DNA of 55,010 nucleotides from Actinomycetes bacterium (GCA_023450335.1 JAEXHA010000047.1:1-55010), one strand, 5' to 3'. Counted from the first letter of the stretch, positions 33,052 through 41,562 are shown. The notes: generated by a model from the letters alone, not told the origin. Numbers and translations are program-made.

Positions 33052-33965
33052 CCGCCCCGCGCCTGTGGGCGATCGTCGGCGCCACCGGCACCGGCAAGAC
33101 CGGGCTCTCCCTCGACCTCGCCGAGGCTCTCGCGGCGCGCGGGCGGGCGGCCGAGATCGTCAATGCCGACGCGATGCAGCTTTACCGCGGCATGGACATC
33201 GGCACCGCGAAGCTGCCCGCGGCGCAGCGCCGTGGCATCCCTCACCACCTTTTCGACATGCTCGACGTGACCGAGGAGGCGGCGGTGGCCGCCTACCAAC
33301 CGGTCGCCCGCGACCTCATCGCGCAGGTGTTCGCGCGCGGCGCCGACGCGATCCTGGTCGGCGGGTCGGGGCTGTACGTGTCGAGCGTGCTGTTCGACTT
33401 CCGGTTTCCGCCCCACGACGACGCTGTGCGCGCGCAACTCGAGGCGGACCTGGCCCGCGACGGCGCCGGGGCGCTCTTCGCCCGGCTGCGCGAACTCGAC
33501 CCGGCCACGGCGCAGCGCATCGACGCGCGCAACGGCCGACGCGTCGTGAGGGCTCTTGAAGTCGTGATGCAGGGTGAATCCACCCACGGTGCCGTGCTGC
33601 CGCCGGCGCCGCCGCGGTGGTATGAGCCGCTGACCATCGTCGGTGTGCACCTCGACCGAGCGGTCCTCGTGGAGCGTCTCGATGAGCGCGTCGAGACGAT
33701 GTGGCGCGAAGGATTGCTCGACGAGGTCCGGCGACTGCAGACCCGCGGGCTTGAAGACGGCGTCACGGCGCGGCGCGCGATCGGTTACGCGCAGGCGCTC
33801 GCGCAGCTGGCGGGGGAGATGACCCAGGCCGAGGCCATCGCCGAGACGCAGGCGCTCACGCGCCGGTACGCGCGGCGGCAGGTGTCGTGGTTCAAGCGGT
33901 ACGAGGGCATCCGGTGGATGGATTCCCCCGTGGAAGCCGGGGCCCTGGCAGACTCGACCGCATGA
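33048..33965 (+). CDS. miaA: tRNA dimethylallyltransferase
   Basis: 305 residues. P-loop IVGATGTGKTGLSLDLA at the N-terminus, NADAMQLYRGMDIGTAKLP (substrate base recognition and catalytic Asp), GGSGLYVSSVLF and the C-terminal RYARRQVSWFKR typical of MiaA. It attaches a dimethylallyl group to A37, the substrate for MiaB. GTG start within the miaB stop; its own stop overlaps the acetyltransferase start by ATGA. Confidence 0.96.
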   Translation: MTAPRLWAIVGATGTGKTGLSLDLAEALAARGRAAEIVNADAMQLYRGMDIGTAKLPAAQRRGIPHHLFDMLDVTEEAAVAAYQPVARDLIAQVFARGADAILVGGSGLYVSSVLFDFRFPPHDDAVRAQLEADLARDGAGALFARLRELDPATAQRIDARNGRRVVRALEVVMQGESTHGAVLPPAPPRWYEPLTIVGVHLDRAVLVERLDERVETMWREGLLDEVRRLQTRGLEDGVTARRAIGYAQALAQLAGEMTQAEAIAETQALTRRYARRQVSWFKRYEGIRWMDSPVEAGALADSTA

Positions 33966-34384
33966 CTGTCGAGATCCGTCCGTTCGCTCTTCCCGATACC
34001 GAAGCCGTCGTCTCGCTGTGGCAGGAGGCGGGCCTGACCCGGCCCTGGAACAACCCGCACCAGGACATCAGCCGCAAGCTGAAGGTGCAGCCCGAGCTCT
34101 TCCTCGTCGCCGAGGACGACGGAGCGCTCGTGGGTTCGGTCATGGCCGGGTACGACGGCCACCGCGGCTGGCTGTACTACCTTGCCACCGATCCGCACCG
34201 CCGCGGCGAGGGCATCGCGCGGCAACTGGTCGGCGGCGCGGAGGAACGGCTGATCGAAATGGGGTGCCCCAAGGTGCAGCTCATGGTGCGTCCGGACAAC
34301 GGGGTCGCGCACGGCTTCTACGAGTCGCTCGACTACGAGCCCTTCGACGTCTGGGCCACGGGCAAACGCCTCATCGCAGACTGA
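33962..34384 (+). CDS. GNAT family acetyltransferase, YpeA-like
   Basis: 140 residues, close to E. coli YpeA over its whole length: VEIRPFALPDTEAVVSLWQE, RPWNNPHQDISRKL, LFLVAEDDGALVGSVMAGYDGHRG, the acetyl-CoA loop in DPHRRGEGIARQLV, and a C-terminal GKRLIAD. The target is unknown. Coupled to miaA by ATGA and followed by dapF under its own promoter. Confidence 0.9.
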   Translation: MTVEIRPFALPDTEAVVSLWQEAGLTRPWNNPHQDISRKLKVQPELFLVAEDDGALVGSVMAGYDGHRGWLYYLATDPHRRGEGIARQLVGGAEERLIEMGCPKVQLMVRPDNGVAHGFYESLDYEPFDVWATGKRLIAD

Positions 34385-34409
34385 CCGCCTGACCGGTGAC
34401 GGCGATCCC

Positions 34410-34415
34410 TAGAAT
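34410..34415 (+). promoter_or_regulatory. -10 element of dapF (leaderless)
   Basis: TAGAAT, then six G residues, then ATG at 34422. The G-run might alternatively serve as a very close ribosome site. Confidence 0.55.
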
Positions 34416-34421
34416 GGGGGG

Positions 34422-35291
34422 ATGCCGGAGACCATCGCATTCACCAAGGGCCATGGCACCGGCAATGACTTCGTCATCGTCCCCGACGCCGACGGTCGGC
34501 TCGACCTCACCGACGCGCAGATCGCGGCGCTGTGCGACCGACGCTTCGGCATCGGCGGCGACGGACTGCTGCGGGTGGTCCGGGCCGATCGCCTCGCCGA
34601 CGGGGCGGCGGCGGCCGCGGCGGGCGTCGAGTGGTTCATGGACTACCGCAACGCCGATGGGTCGGCGGCCGAGATGTGCGGCAACGGCACCCGCGTGTTC
34701 GTCCGGTATCTGGTCGACGCCGGCTGGGCGACTCTCGACACGCCGCTTGCCATCGGCACCCGCGCCGGGGTGAAGACCCTCACCCGCAGCGACGAAGGCT
34801 TCGAGGTCGACCTCGGGGTCTGGCGTGAGGAAGCGAACGATGTGGTCGTGCGGGCGCGCGGGCTCGACGTACCGCGGCCGGGGCTGGGCATCGACGTCGG
34901 AAACCCCCACGTCGTGGTCGCGCTCTCGAGCGTGGCCGAGCTCGAAGGGCTCGACCTGACGGTGCAGCCGATTCTCACACCGCAGCCGCCGGCGGGCGCC
35001 AACATCGAGTTCGTCGTGCCCGCGGACCCTCTCGTACGCGACGGTGTCGGCGCGCTGCGCATGCGGGTGTTCGAGCGTGGCGTGGGCGAGACGCTCTCGT
35101 GCGGAACGGGCGTCGCCGCTGCTGCCCTCGCGGTGCGCAGCTGGGCCGGCCCCGGTGCACCCGACCGCTGGACGGTGGATGTGCCGGGAGGCCGACTGGG
35201 CGTCCGCGTCGTTGAGGCGGAGGACGGCGCACACGTGCTGCTGTCGGGATCGGCGACGCTGGTCTTCTCGGGCCAGGTGGCGCTCGCCTGA
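34422..35291 (+). CDS. dapF: Diaminopimelate epimerase
   Basis: 289 residues. The two catalytic cysteines are Cys86 (AAEMCGNGTRVF) and Cys227 (TLSCGTGVAAAAL), flanked by the substrate-binding KGHGTGNDFVIV and GNPHVVV. It converts LL- to meso-diaminopimelate, the cell-wall crosslinking residue and lysine precursor. It converges with the downstream methyltransferase gene across a hairpin. Confidence 0.96.
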   Translation: MPETIAFTKGHGTGNDFVIVPDADGRLDLTDAQIAALCDRRFGIGGDGLLRVVRADRLADGAAAAAAGVEWFMDYRNADGSAAEMCGNGTRVFVRYLVDAGWATLDTPLAIGTRAGVKTLTRSDEGFEVDLGVWREEANDVVVRARGLDVPRPGLGIDVGNPHVVVALSSVAELEGLDLTVQPILTPQPPAGANIEFVVPADPLVRDGVGALRMRVFERGVGETLSCGTGVAAAALAVRSWAGPGAPDRWTVDVPGGRLGVRVVEAEDGAHVLLSGSATLVFSGQVALA

Positions 35292-35295
35292 ACGC

Positions 35296-35312
35296 GGCGG
35301 CACCGGGCCGCC
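35296..35312. terminator. Hairpin between dapF and the methyltransferase gene
   Basis: GGCGGC (35296-35301) / GCCGCC (35307-35312) with loop ACCGG, placed 4 nt after the dapF stop between converging genes. Confidence 0.5.
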
Positions 35313-35338
35313 GGCGCCGCGCAGCGACGGCGGAACCT

Positions 35339-35980
35339 TCAGGGCAGGGTGACCGGCGCCGTCGGCGGAGTGCCATGCCGGCGGACCCGCAGCACGCGGA
35401 AGCCGCGGCCGGTCGCGGCGCGCGTCACCGTGTAGCCGTCGGTGAACGTCGCCGCCAGCCAGCGCTGCAGCGAGTCCGACCCGAGGTTGCGCTGCACGAC
35501 CAGCCACGCGTCGCTGCGCTCGTCGAGCCGTGGAATCCACGTTTCGAGCAGGTGGTGCAGTTCGTTCTTGCCCACGCGGATCGGCGGATTCGACCGGATC
35601 GTGCGGAACACGACGTCGTCGGGAACATCCTCAGGCCGCACCGCGTTGACGTTGTCGAGCCCCAGTTCTGCGGCGTTGCGGCGCACCAGGTCGAGGGCGC
35701 GATCGTTGACATCGACGGCCCACACCGTGGCGTGCGGCGCTTCCAGAGCCAGCGACAGCGCGATCGGGCCCCAGCCGCACCCCACGTCGAGCAGGTGACC
35801 GCCCGGTGGCGGGCTCGGCGTGTTGGCCAGCAGCACCCCGGTGCCGCCGTCCACGTGATCGGGGCTGAACACGCCTCCGGCGGTGAACACCTCGACGTCT
35901 CGCCCGGCGAGCTGGACGCGGATGCGACGGAGATTCTCGGCGCTGGAGGGTTTCGCGCTGAAATAGTGGTCGCTCGGCAC
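35339..35980 (-). CDS. Class I SAM-dependent methyltransferase (RsmC-like MTS domain)
   Basis: 213 residues, matching only the catalytic half of RsmC. SAM-binding motif I is HLLDVGCGWGPIALSLAL; the catalytic SNPPIRVGK corresponds to the NPPF-type motif of N-methyltransferases acting on exocyclic amines; the N-terminus DHYFSAKPSSAENLR and GVFSPDHVDGGTGVLL match the MTS family. It probably methylates rRNA guanine N2, inferred from the family. GTG start 7 nt after a -10 element. Confidence 0.87.
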   Translation of the reverse strand: MPSDHYFSAKPSSAENLRRIRVQLAGRDVEVFTAGGVFSPDHVDGGTGVLLANTPSPPPGGHLLDVGCGWGPIALSLALEAPHATVWAVDVNDRALDLVRRNAAELGLDNVNAVRPEDVPDDVVFRTIRSNPPIRVGKNELHHLLETWIPRLDERSDAWLVVQRNLGSDSLQRWLAATFTDGYTVTRAATGRGFRVLRVRRHGTPPTAPVTLP

Positions 35981-35987
35981 GCAGTCG

Positions 35988-35993
35988 AGCGTA
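35988..35993 (-). promoter_or_regulatory. -10 element of the methyltransferase gene (leaderless)
   Basis: Minus-strand TACGCT, 7-nt spacer, GTG at 35980. It is divergent from the hflX promoter 28 bp away. Confidence 0.45.
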
Positions 35994-36020
35994 GCGGAGG
36001 AGCCGCCCGACGCGGGAGGC

Positions 36021-36026
36021 TAGAGT
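36021..36026 (+). promoter_or_regulatory. -10 element of hflX
   Basis: TAGAGT. Transcription would begin near 36033, which is itself an in-frame GTG (leaderless option), or give a 30-nt leader to the ATG at 36063 that is preceded by GGAAGGA. Confidence 0.5.
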
Positions 36027-36062
36027 GCACGGGTGGCCCACGCGCCGCCCCGGAAGGATGAA

Positions 36063-37580
36063 ATGACAGACACCACCACCCCGAACAGCCCCGAAGAGAC
36101 GCCGGTCGATCCGGTCGATCGGGTGCTGGCGAACGCGCAGTCGCGCTCCGGGGTACGCGTGTTCGGCGCCGCGCAGGCGCTGCAGGACGAGTCGACCGTC
36201 GCATACGGCGACACCGACGGCGAGCAGTGGGACCGCGAAGAACGAGCGGCGCTGCGGCGTGTGCCCGGCCTGTCGACCGAGCTCGAAGACGTCACCGAGG
36301 TCGAGTATCGCCAGTTGCGTCTGGAGAACGTCGTCCTCATCGGCGTCTACGCGCAGGGCTCGCAGGAAGACGCCGAGAACTCGCTGCGCGAGCTCGCAGC
36401 GCTGGCCGAAACCGCCGGTGCCGTCGTGCTCGACGGCGTCCTGCAGCGGCGACCGCACCCTGATCCGGCGACATACATCGGCAGCGGCAAGGCCGGCGAA
36501 CTGCGCGACCTCGTTGCCGCGGTCGGCGCCGATACCGTCATCGCCGACACCGAACTGGCCCCCAGCCAACGTCGCGCGCTCGAAGACGTCGTCAAGGTGA
36601 AGGTCATCGACCGCACCACCGTCATCCTCGACATCTTCAGCCAGCATGCCAAGAGCCGTGAGGGCAAGGCCCAGGTCGAACTTGCCCAGCTCGAGTACCT
36701 GCTGCCGCGCCTGCGCGGCTGGGGTGAGTCGATGAGCCGCCAGGCCGGCGGCCAGGTCGGTGCCGCCGGTGCGGGTATGGGCTCACGCGGACCCGGTGAG
36801 ACCAAGATCGAGCTCGATCGGCGCCGGATCCGCACGCGCATGGCGCAGCTGCGCCGCCAGATCCGCGACTATGCCCCCGCGCGCGGGGCCAAGCGCGCCG
36901 AACGCAAACGGCACACCATTCCCTCGGTGGCCATCGCCGGCTACACCAACGCCGGAAAGTCGAGTCTGCTCAACCGGCTCACCAGCGCGGGTGTGCTCGT
37001 CGAGAATGCGCTGTTCGCGACGCTGGATGCCACGGTGAGACGTGCCCAGACTGAGGACGGCCGCGTGTACACCTTGACCGACACGGTCGGGTTCGTCCGC
37101 AACCTGCCGCACCAGCTCGTGGAGGCGTTCCGGTCGACGCTCGAAGAGGTCGGCGAGGCTGACGTCATCGTGCACGTGGTCGACGGTTCGCACCCCGACC
37201 CGGCGGCGCAGCTGGCCACCGTGCGCGACGTGATGGGCGACGTGGGGGCGCGGTCGACGAACGAGATCGTCGTGTTCAACAAGGCCGACCTCGTCGATGC
37301 GGATACCCGTCTCGTGCTGCACGGCCTGGAGCCGACCGCGCACTTCGTGTCCTCCCGCACGGGCGAGGGCATCGAGCAGCTGCGCGCCGCGATCGAAGCG
37401 GCGCTGCCGCTGCCTGCCGTCGAGATCCGCGCACTCGTCCCGTATGACCGGGGCGACCTGATCAACGCCGTGCACGAGTCGGGACTCATCGTCTCGACCC
37501 GCCATGAGGCCGACGGCACCGCGGTGCACGCCCACGTCTCCGAGCGGCTGGCCGCCGATCTGGCGCCGTTCACGCTGTGA
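36063..37580 (+). CDS. hflX: GTPase HflX
   Basis: 505 residues from ATG 36063, chosen for the GGAAGGA ribosome site; GTG 36033 would add 10 residues and be leaderless. The N-terminal HflX domain has RPHPDPATYIGSGKAGEL and the helical region has LAQLEYLLPRLRGWG. It is followed by the G domain: G1 GYTNAGKSSL, G3 DTVGFVRNLP, G4 NKAD, and a C-terminal domain. HflX binds the 50S subunit and splits or rescues stalled ribosomes under stress. It converges on the S9 peptidase gene with 55 bp between them. Confidence 0.95.
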   Translation: MTDTTTPNSPEETPVDPVDRVLANAQSRSGVRVFGAAQALQDESTVAYGDTDGEQWDREERAALRRVPGLSTELEDVTEVEYRQLRLENVVLIGVYAQGSQEDAENSLRELAALAETAGAVVLDGVLQRRPHPDPATYIGSGKAGELRDLVAAVGADTVIADTELAPSQRRALEDVVKVKVIDRTTVILDIFSQHAKSREGKAQVELAQLEYLLPRLRGWGESMSRQAGGQVGAAGAGMGSRGPGETKIELDRRRIRTRMAQLRRQIRDYAPARGAKRAERKRHTIPSVAIAGYTNAGKSSLLNRLTSAGVLVENALFATLDATVRRAQTEDGRVYTLTDTVGFVRNLPHQLVEAFRSTLEEVGEADVIVHVVDGSHPDPAAQLATVRDVMGDVGARSTNEIVVFNKADLVDADTRLVLHGLEPTAHFVSSRTGEGIEQLRAAIEAALPLPAVEIRALVPYDRGDLINAVHESGLIVSTRHEADGTAVHAHVSERLAADLAPFTL

Positions 37581-37635
37581 CGGCACTCTGCGGCTGACAC
37601 CACTCCGTTCGCGTTGTGATCGACGTCGTGGCGCG

Positions 37636-39534
37636 TCAGGCGAGAGCGACCGGCCTCACGCCGGGGGTCTCGAAGCCGAACACCTGACCCAGGAACGCCA
37701 GCTCCGTCTCGAGGGCGTGCACGATGGTCTCGGCCCGGCGAAACCCGTGACCCTCACCGGCGTACAGGACGTAAGCATGGGGTACGCCGCGCGCCGCGAG
37801 TGCATCGCGGATCGCCTCGGACTGCGACGGTGGCACGACCTCGTCCTCGTCGCCCTGCAGCAGCAGGAGCGGCGCGCGGAACCGCTCGGGCCGGCTCAAC
37901 GGCGACCGGTCCGCGTACGTCTTCTCCGCCTCCGGCAGCGGGCCGATCAGCCCGTCCAGGTACCGTGCCTCGAAGTCGTGCGTGTCTGCGGCGAGGGTGC
38001 GCGCATCGCCGACGCCGTAGCGTGAGATGCCGGCACCGAACACCTCCGTGCCCACGAGCGCGGCCAGCACCGTCCATCCGCCGGCCGACCCGCCCGCGAT
38101 CGCGATCCTCCCGGCATCCGCCCGCCCTTCGGCGGCCAAGCCCTCGGCCGCAGCGGCGACGTCATCCACGTCGACCACGCCCCACTGCCCTTTCAGGCGC
38201 TCGCGATACGCGCGGCCATAGCCGGTCGAGCCGCCGTAGTTGACCTCGAGCACGCCGATGCCGCGGCTGGTGAGGTACGCGGTCCTGCTGTCGGCGACGC
38301 CGCCCACGTGTGCGGTGGGGCCGCCGTGGACGAACACGACGTACGGGGGCCGCTCGTCGGCCGGTGCGGTGACGTCGGGGTTCGCCGGTGCATAGTCGAA
38401 CGCGTGGACCGGGCCGTGGGCGCCGGCGAACGTCACCGGCCGCCCCTCCGGGTACCAGTGCGCGTCGTCCGCCGCGCCGCCGGCGACGAGCACGGCGTCG
38501 CGGCCGGGTTCGACGACCCACACGCCGGTGCCGCCCGGTGCGGCGCCCGAGATGAGCACGCGCGTGTCCGACACATCCTCGACCACCACCCGCGCCGTGC
38601 ACGGCACGGGAAGGGGCGTCCCGTGCCCGTCTGGGGTGAGGTGGACGACCGTGTCGGAGCCGTTGGTGCGCACGGCGATGAAGCCGCCGTCCGCCAGCGG
38701 AGCGAACCACCGCAGGCCGAGGACCCAGAGCCCGCCTCCGGTATCGGCATCCGCCGGTGCGATCGGCGCTCGCTCGACCGCGCCATCCGTCGTCAGGCGG
38801 GCGCGCCACAGGTTCCAGCGGTCGCTGGGGTCGTCGACGTACACCAGTTCGTCATCGCCGGTCCACTCGGGCTGCAACGCCGCGCTCGCGCCACCGGCGA
38901 TCGTCACGACCTCCGTCACCCGCCCACTGGTCATGCGTCCGACGCGCAGCGTGGTGCGATCCCACGGCATGTCCGGGTGGTCCCACGCCACCCACGCCAG
39001 GCGAGACCCGTCCGGCGAGAGGGCAGGCTGCGCCACGAAATGACTGCCCGCGGCCAGCGAGGTGACCGTGCCGTCACCGGCGATCGCAACGATGTCGCGG
39101 TCGGGGATGGGGCTTTCGCCGTGGCGCTCGCGCACGGCGAGCAGTGTGTCGGCCTGCCATCGCAGCCCGCCGTAGCGCGTATCGCCGTCGACGGCGGTCA
39201 GCGGCCGCGGTGCTTCGCCGGGCGCGGTGGTCCATACCTGCTGATCCGCCTTCTCCACGAAGAACAGGCGGCCCTGCGGCGTCGCCGCCCACGAGCCGCC
39301 GCCGTACTCGTGCACGCGCGACCGCGCGTTGGACGCAGCACCGAGCAGATCATCAACGGTGCCGTCGGCGCGGCGGCGGCGTACCGTCGTGCGGCCTCCC
39401 TCGGAGGGCACCGACTCGCCCCACCAGATCTCGTCACCGACGAACGCGGCGCCGTCGAAGCGCGGTGACGCCGACGAAGCCCACAGGGCGGTCAGCGGCG
39501 AGGGCCAGGAACCATAGGGGAGGGTTTCACGCAT
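37636..39534 (-). CDS. S9 family peptidase (acylaminoacyl/dipeptidyl peptidase-like)
   Basis: 632 residues. The first 370 or so form a beta-propeller (repeated Trp/Gly-rich strands such as LSPDGSRLAWVAWD). The alpha/beta-hydrolase domain then supplies the triad: Ser in IAGGSAGGWTVLAAL, Asp in LLLQGDEDEVVPP and His in YAGEGHGFR; VFVHGGPTAHV forms the oxyanion region. It cleaves short peptides in the cytoplasm; no signal peptide is visible. The ATG is 6 nt after a TACCGT -10 element. Confidence 0.93.
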   Translation of the reverse strand: MRETLPYGSWPSPLTALWASSASPRFDGAAFVGDEIWWGESVPSEGGRTTVRRRRADGTVDDLLGAASNARSRVHEYGGGSWAATPQGRLFFVEKADQQVWTTAPGEAPRPLTAVDGDTRYGGLRWQADTLLAVRERHGESPIPDRDIVAIAGDGTVTSLAAGSHFVAQPALSPDGSRLAWVAWDHPDMPWDRTTLRVGRMTSGRVTEVVTIAGGASAALQPEWTGDDELVYVDDPSDRWNLWRARLTTDGAVERAPIAPADADTGGGLWVLGLRWFAPLADGGFIAVRTNGSDTVVHLTPDGHGTPLPVPCTARVVVEDVSDTRVLISGAAPGGTGVWVVEPGRDAVLVAGGAADDAHWYPEGRPVTFAGAHGPVHAFDYAPANPDVTAPADERPPYVVFVHGGPTAHVGGVADSRTAYLTSRGIGVLEVNYGGSTGYGRAYRERLKGQWGVVDVDDVAAAAEGLAAEGRADAGRIAIAGGSAGGWTVLAALVGTEVFGAGISRYGVGDARTLAADTHDFEARYLDGLIGPLPEAEKTYADRSPLSRPERFRAPLLLLQGDEDEVVPPSQSEAIRDALAARGVPHAYVLYAGEGHGFRRAETIVHALETELAFLGQVFGFETPGVRPVALA

Positions 39535-39540
39535 GGCCCC

Positions 39541-39546
39541 ACGGTA
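39541..39546 (-). promoter_or_regulatory. -10 element of the S9 peptidase gene (leaderless)
   Basis: Minus-strand TACCGT, 6-nt spacer, ATG at 39534. Confidence 0.45.
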
Positions 39547-39641
39547 GCCGCGATCGGGCGGGCCGGTCGATGGCGCGATTCACGCGCAGTGTGGCACTCG
39601 CGCTTCTGGTCGGGGCAGCGCAGATCGGGTCGACTGGAGCA

Positions 39642-40199
39642 ATGAACACCGCACCCGCCCTCATCGTGATCGACATGCAGGAGGGCTTCACCGATCCGTT
39701 CTGGGGGCCGACGACGAACCATCCCGGCTGCGAAGAGAACGTCGACCGCCTCATCGCCGCCTGGACCGAGCGCACGTGGCCGATCGTCGCGGTGCGCCAC
39801 GACAGCGTCCAGCCCGACTCGCCGCTGCGCACCGGGCACCCCGGCAACGCGTTGATCAGCTCCGTAGCCGAGGCGCGTGCCGACCTGCGGGTGGCCAAGA
39901 CGGTCAACTCCGCCTTCTACGGCGCCCCCGACCTCGAGGCGTGGCTGCGCGAGCGTGAGATCACCACGATCGTGCTGTGCGGCATCCAGACCAACATGTG
40001 CGTCGAGACCACCGCACGCATGGGCGGCAACCTGGGGTTCGATGTCGTCGTTGCCCTCGACGCGACGCGGACGTTCGATCTGGCCGGTCTTGACGGCAGG
40101 ATCATCCCCGCCGGCCGGCTGATGGATGCCACCGCCACGAATCTGCATGGCGGCGGCTTCGCCCGCGTGCTTTCGACCGCCGACGTCCTCCGAGGTTGA
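39642..40199 (+). CDS. Isochorismatase/cysteine hydrolase family protein
   Basis: 185 residues from ATG 39642, where the family normally begins (ALIVIDMQEGF). The catalytic triad is Asp11, Lys86 (VAKTVNSAF) and Cys120 (GIQTNMCVETTARMGGN), so it is a nicotinamidase-like or N-carbamoyl-type amidohydrolase rather than a true isochorismatase. The frame stays open upstream to ATG 39570, which would add a hydrophobic segment of 24 residues; I regard that as intergenic. Converges on lexA. Confidence 0.88.
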   Translation: MNTAPALIVIDMQEGFTDPFWGPTTNHPGCEENVDRLIAAWTERTWPIVAVRHDSVQPDSPLRTGHPGNALISSVAEARADLRVAKTVNSAFYGAPDLEAWLREREITTIVLCGIQTNMCVETTARMGGNLGFDVVVALDATRTFDLAGLDGRIIPAGRLMDATATNLHGGGFARVLSTADVLRG

Positions 40200-40217
40200 C
40201 GGCAGGCACAGGATGCC

Positions 40218-40245
40218 GGTGCCGCCAGGGCGCGCACCCGGCACC
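40218..40245. terminator. Hairpin between the hydrolase gene and lexA
   Basis: GGTGCCG (40218-40224) / CGGCACC (40239-40245), 7 bp, between converging genes. Confidence 0.4.
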
Positions 40246-40265
40246 ACCGGGCGAGCGCCGGCGCG

Positions 40266-40928
40266 TCAGACCGCCCGCAGCACCGCCACGACCTTGCCCA
40301 GCACGGTGGCGTCATCGCCCAGGATCGGCTCGAACGCGGTATTGCGGGGGAGCAGCCAGGTGTGGCCGTCGCGCTGCCGGAATGTCTTCACCGTCGCTTC
40401 GCCATCGAGCATCGCGGCGACGATCTCGCCGTTGTCGGCGGTCGACTGTGCGCGCACGACCACCCAGTCGCCGTCGCAGATGGCGGCATCGATCATCGAG
40501 TCGCCGCTCACTTTGAGCATGAACAGCTCACCCTTGCCCACGAGCTGACGCGGCAGCGGGAAGATCTCCTCCACTTGCTGCTCGGCTGTGATCGGCACGC
40601 CTGCGGCGATGCGACCCACCAGTGGCACCAGGGCGGCGTCGCCGACCGACGGACCCTCGTCGGGGTTGTCGGTGTTGGTGCCGGGAAGGTCGATGAGCAC
40701 CTCCATCGCGCGGGTCTTGCCCGGGTCGCGCCGGAGGTAGCCGCTCAGTTCGAGCTGATTGAGCTGGTGGGTCACGCTCGACAGCGACTTGAGGCCGACC
40801 GCGTCGCCGATCTCGCGCATGCTCGGCGGATACCCGTGCCGGGCGATCGAGCGCTGGATCACCTCGAGGATGGCCATCTGCTTGTCGCTGAGGCTCTTGC
40901 GCCGGCGTGTCTGCGGCTTGTCGGTCAT
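40266..40928 (-). CDS. lexA: SOS repressor LexA
   Basis: 220 residues from ATG 40928, with AAGGAG 6 nt upstream. The winged-helix N-domain covers about 12-75 (SDKQMAILEVIQRSIARHGY, recognition helix SLSSVTHQLNQLE). The self-cleavage site is Ala109-Gly110 in GRIAAGVPI, and the Ser144 (SGDSM) / Lys181 (ATVKTF) dyad does the cut when RecA filaments form. LexA represses DNA-damage genes; here it is back to back with a LysM gene, sharing a LexA box. Confidence 0.97.
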   Translation of the reverse strand: MTDKPQTRRRKSLSDKQMAILEVIQRSIARHGYPPSMREIGDAVGLKSLSSVTHQLNQLELSGYLRRDPGKTRAMEVLIDLPGTNTDNPDEGPSVGDAALVPLVGRIAAGVPITAEQQVEEIFPLPRQLVGKGELFMLKVSGDSMIDAAICDGDWVVVRAQSTADNGEIVAAMLDGEATVKTFRQRDGHTWLLPRNTAFEPILGDDATVLGKVVAVLRAV

Positions 40929-41076
40929 GTCCGGCTCCTTCTCGGGCCCGATTCCGAATTCGAATGTCGGAGGTGGGTGATGGGCTCTTCTCATCGAAAC
41001 GGTATCCGGTGACGGGCGGGTCGTGCGGCAGGCATTCGCGTGTCGCGTGCGATTCGATTTCCGATCCGGCTACCAC

Positions 41077-41108
41077 TTGACACGTTACCAGCTCGAAGAT
41101 AGGTTCGG
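41077..41108 (+). promoter_or_regulatory. Promoter and LexA box between lexA and the LysM gene
   Basis: On the plus strand a perfect -35 TTGACA (41077-41082) is 17 nt from the -10 TAGGTT (41100-41105). TCGAAGATAGGTTCGG (41093-41108) matches the SOS consensus TCGAAC-N4-GTTCGA with two mismatches and sits on the -10. For lexA on the minus strand a candidate -10 TAACGT (41087-41082) places the same box between its -35 and -10. One LexA site could repress both genes. Confidence 0.75.
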
Positions 41109-41111
41109 AAG

Positions 41112-41160
41112 AGAGATTCGCATTCGGCTCTCCCGGCCGAGACGCCGGATGCGAATCTCT
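41112..41160 (+). repeat. Perfect 12-bp inverted repeat in the LysM gene leader
   Basis: AGAGATTCGCAT (41112-41123) and ATGCGAATCTCT (41149-41160) are exact reverse complements, separated by 25 nt that can themselves pair (TCGGC/GCCGA). The left arm begins where transcription from the TTGACA/TAGGTT promoter is expected to start (7 nt after the -10), so the mRNA would carry a 5'-terminal hairpin ending 15 nt before the GGAGG ribosome site. Confidence 0.8.
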
Positions 41161-41181
41161 GACACCGCCGCATGAGGAGGA

Positions 41182-41550
41182 ATGATGACCACCATCGACA
41201 TCGCCGCCGGCATCCCCGCCCCGCGCCCGACGCGCCTGCGTCTGACCGTCCGCGGACGGCGCGTGCTGGCGACGCTCGCGTCGCTGCCCGCGGTCATCGC
41301 CCTGACGATCGCCGCCATCTCCGGCGGGGGCGCGATCGCCTCCTCCGCCGCCGGCGCACCCGCCGGTTCGTTCGCGACGGTGACCGTCATGCCGGGCGAG
41401 TCGCTGTGGTCGATCGCCGAGCGGGTCGCCCCGGCGGCTGATCCGCGTGACGTCGTCGAAGAGATCATGCGGCTCAACGCGCTGGCCGGTGCCGGTCTCG
41501 ACGCCGGGCAGAGCCTCGCGATCCCCGCCCAGTACAGCGCCGGCGACTGA
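41182..41550 (+). CDS. Membrane LysM protein, probable SOS division inhibitor (YneA/ChiZ-like position)
   Basis: 122 residues. An N-terminal basic segment, one membrane helix (about 29-53, VLATLASLPAVIALTIAAIS) and an external LysM domain (about 66-115, VTVMPGESLWSIAERVAPAA to LDAGQSLAIP) make up the protein. Two adjacent ATGs are possible; the second (41185) is better spaced from GAGGAGG. A short LysM membrane protein divergent from lexA is the arrangement of B. subtilis yneA and mycobacterial Rv2719c, which delay division after DNA damage. The LexA box on its promoter supports the same role; direct function is inferred. Confidence 0.85.
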   Translation: MMTTIDIAAGIPAPRPTRLRLTVRGRRVLATLASLPAVIALTIAAISGGGAIASSAAGAPAGSFATVTVMPGESLWSIAERVAPAADPRDVVEEIMRLNALAGAGLDAGQSLAIPAQYSAGD

Positions 41551-41562
41551 GCGCGGCGGGCC

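Noticed and set aside
39570..39641. Hydrophobic N-terminal extension (possible signal peptide) on the isochorismatase-family protein
   Set aside because: The family starts at ALIVIDMQ; the extension has no ribosome site and lies in the divergent promoter region. A cytoplasmic enzyme is more likely.
40954..40970. CCGA-N9-TCGG with an ATTCGAAT core before lexA as a second LexA box
   Set aside because: The half-sites do not match CGAAC/GTTCG; it could belong to another regulator or be chance.
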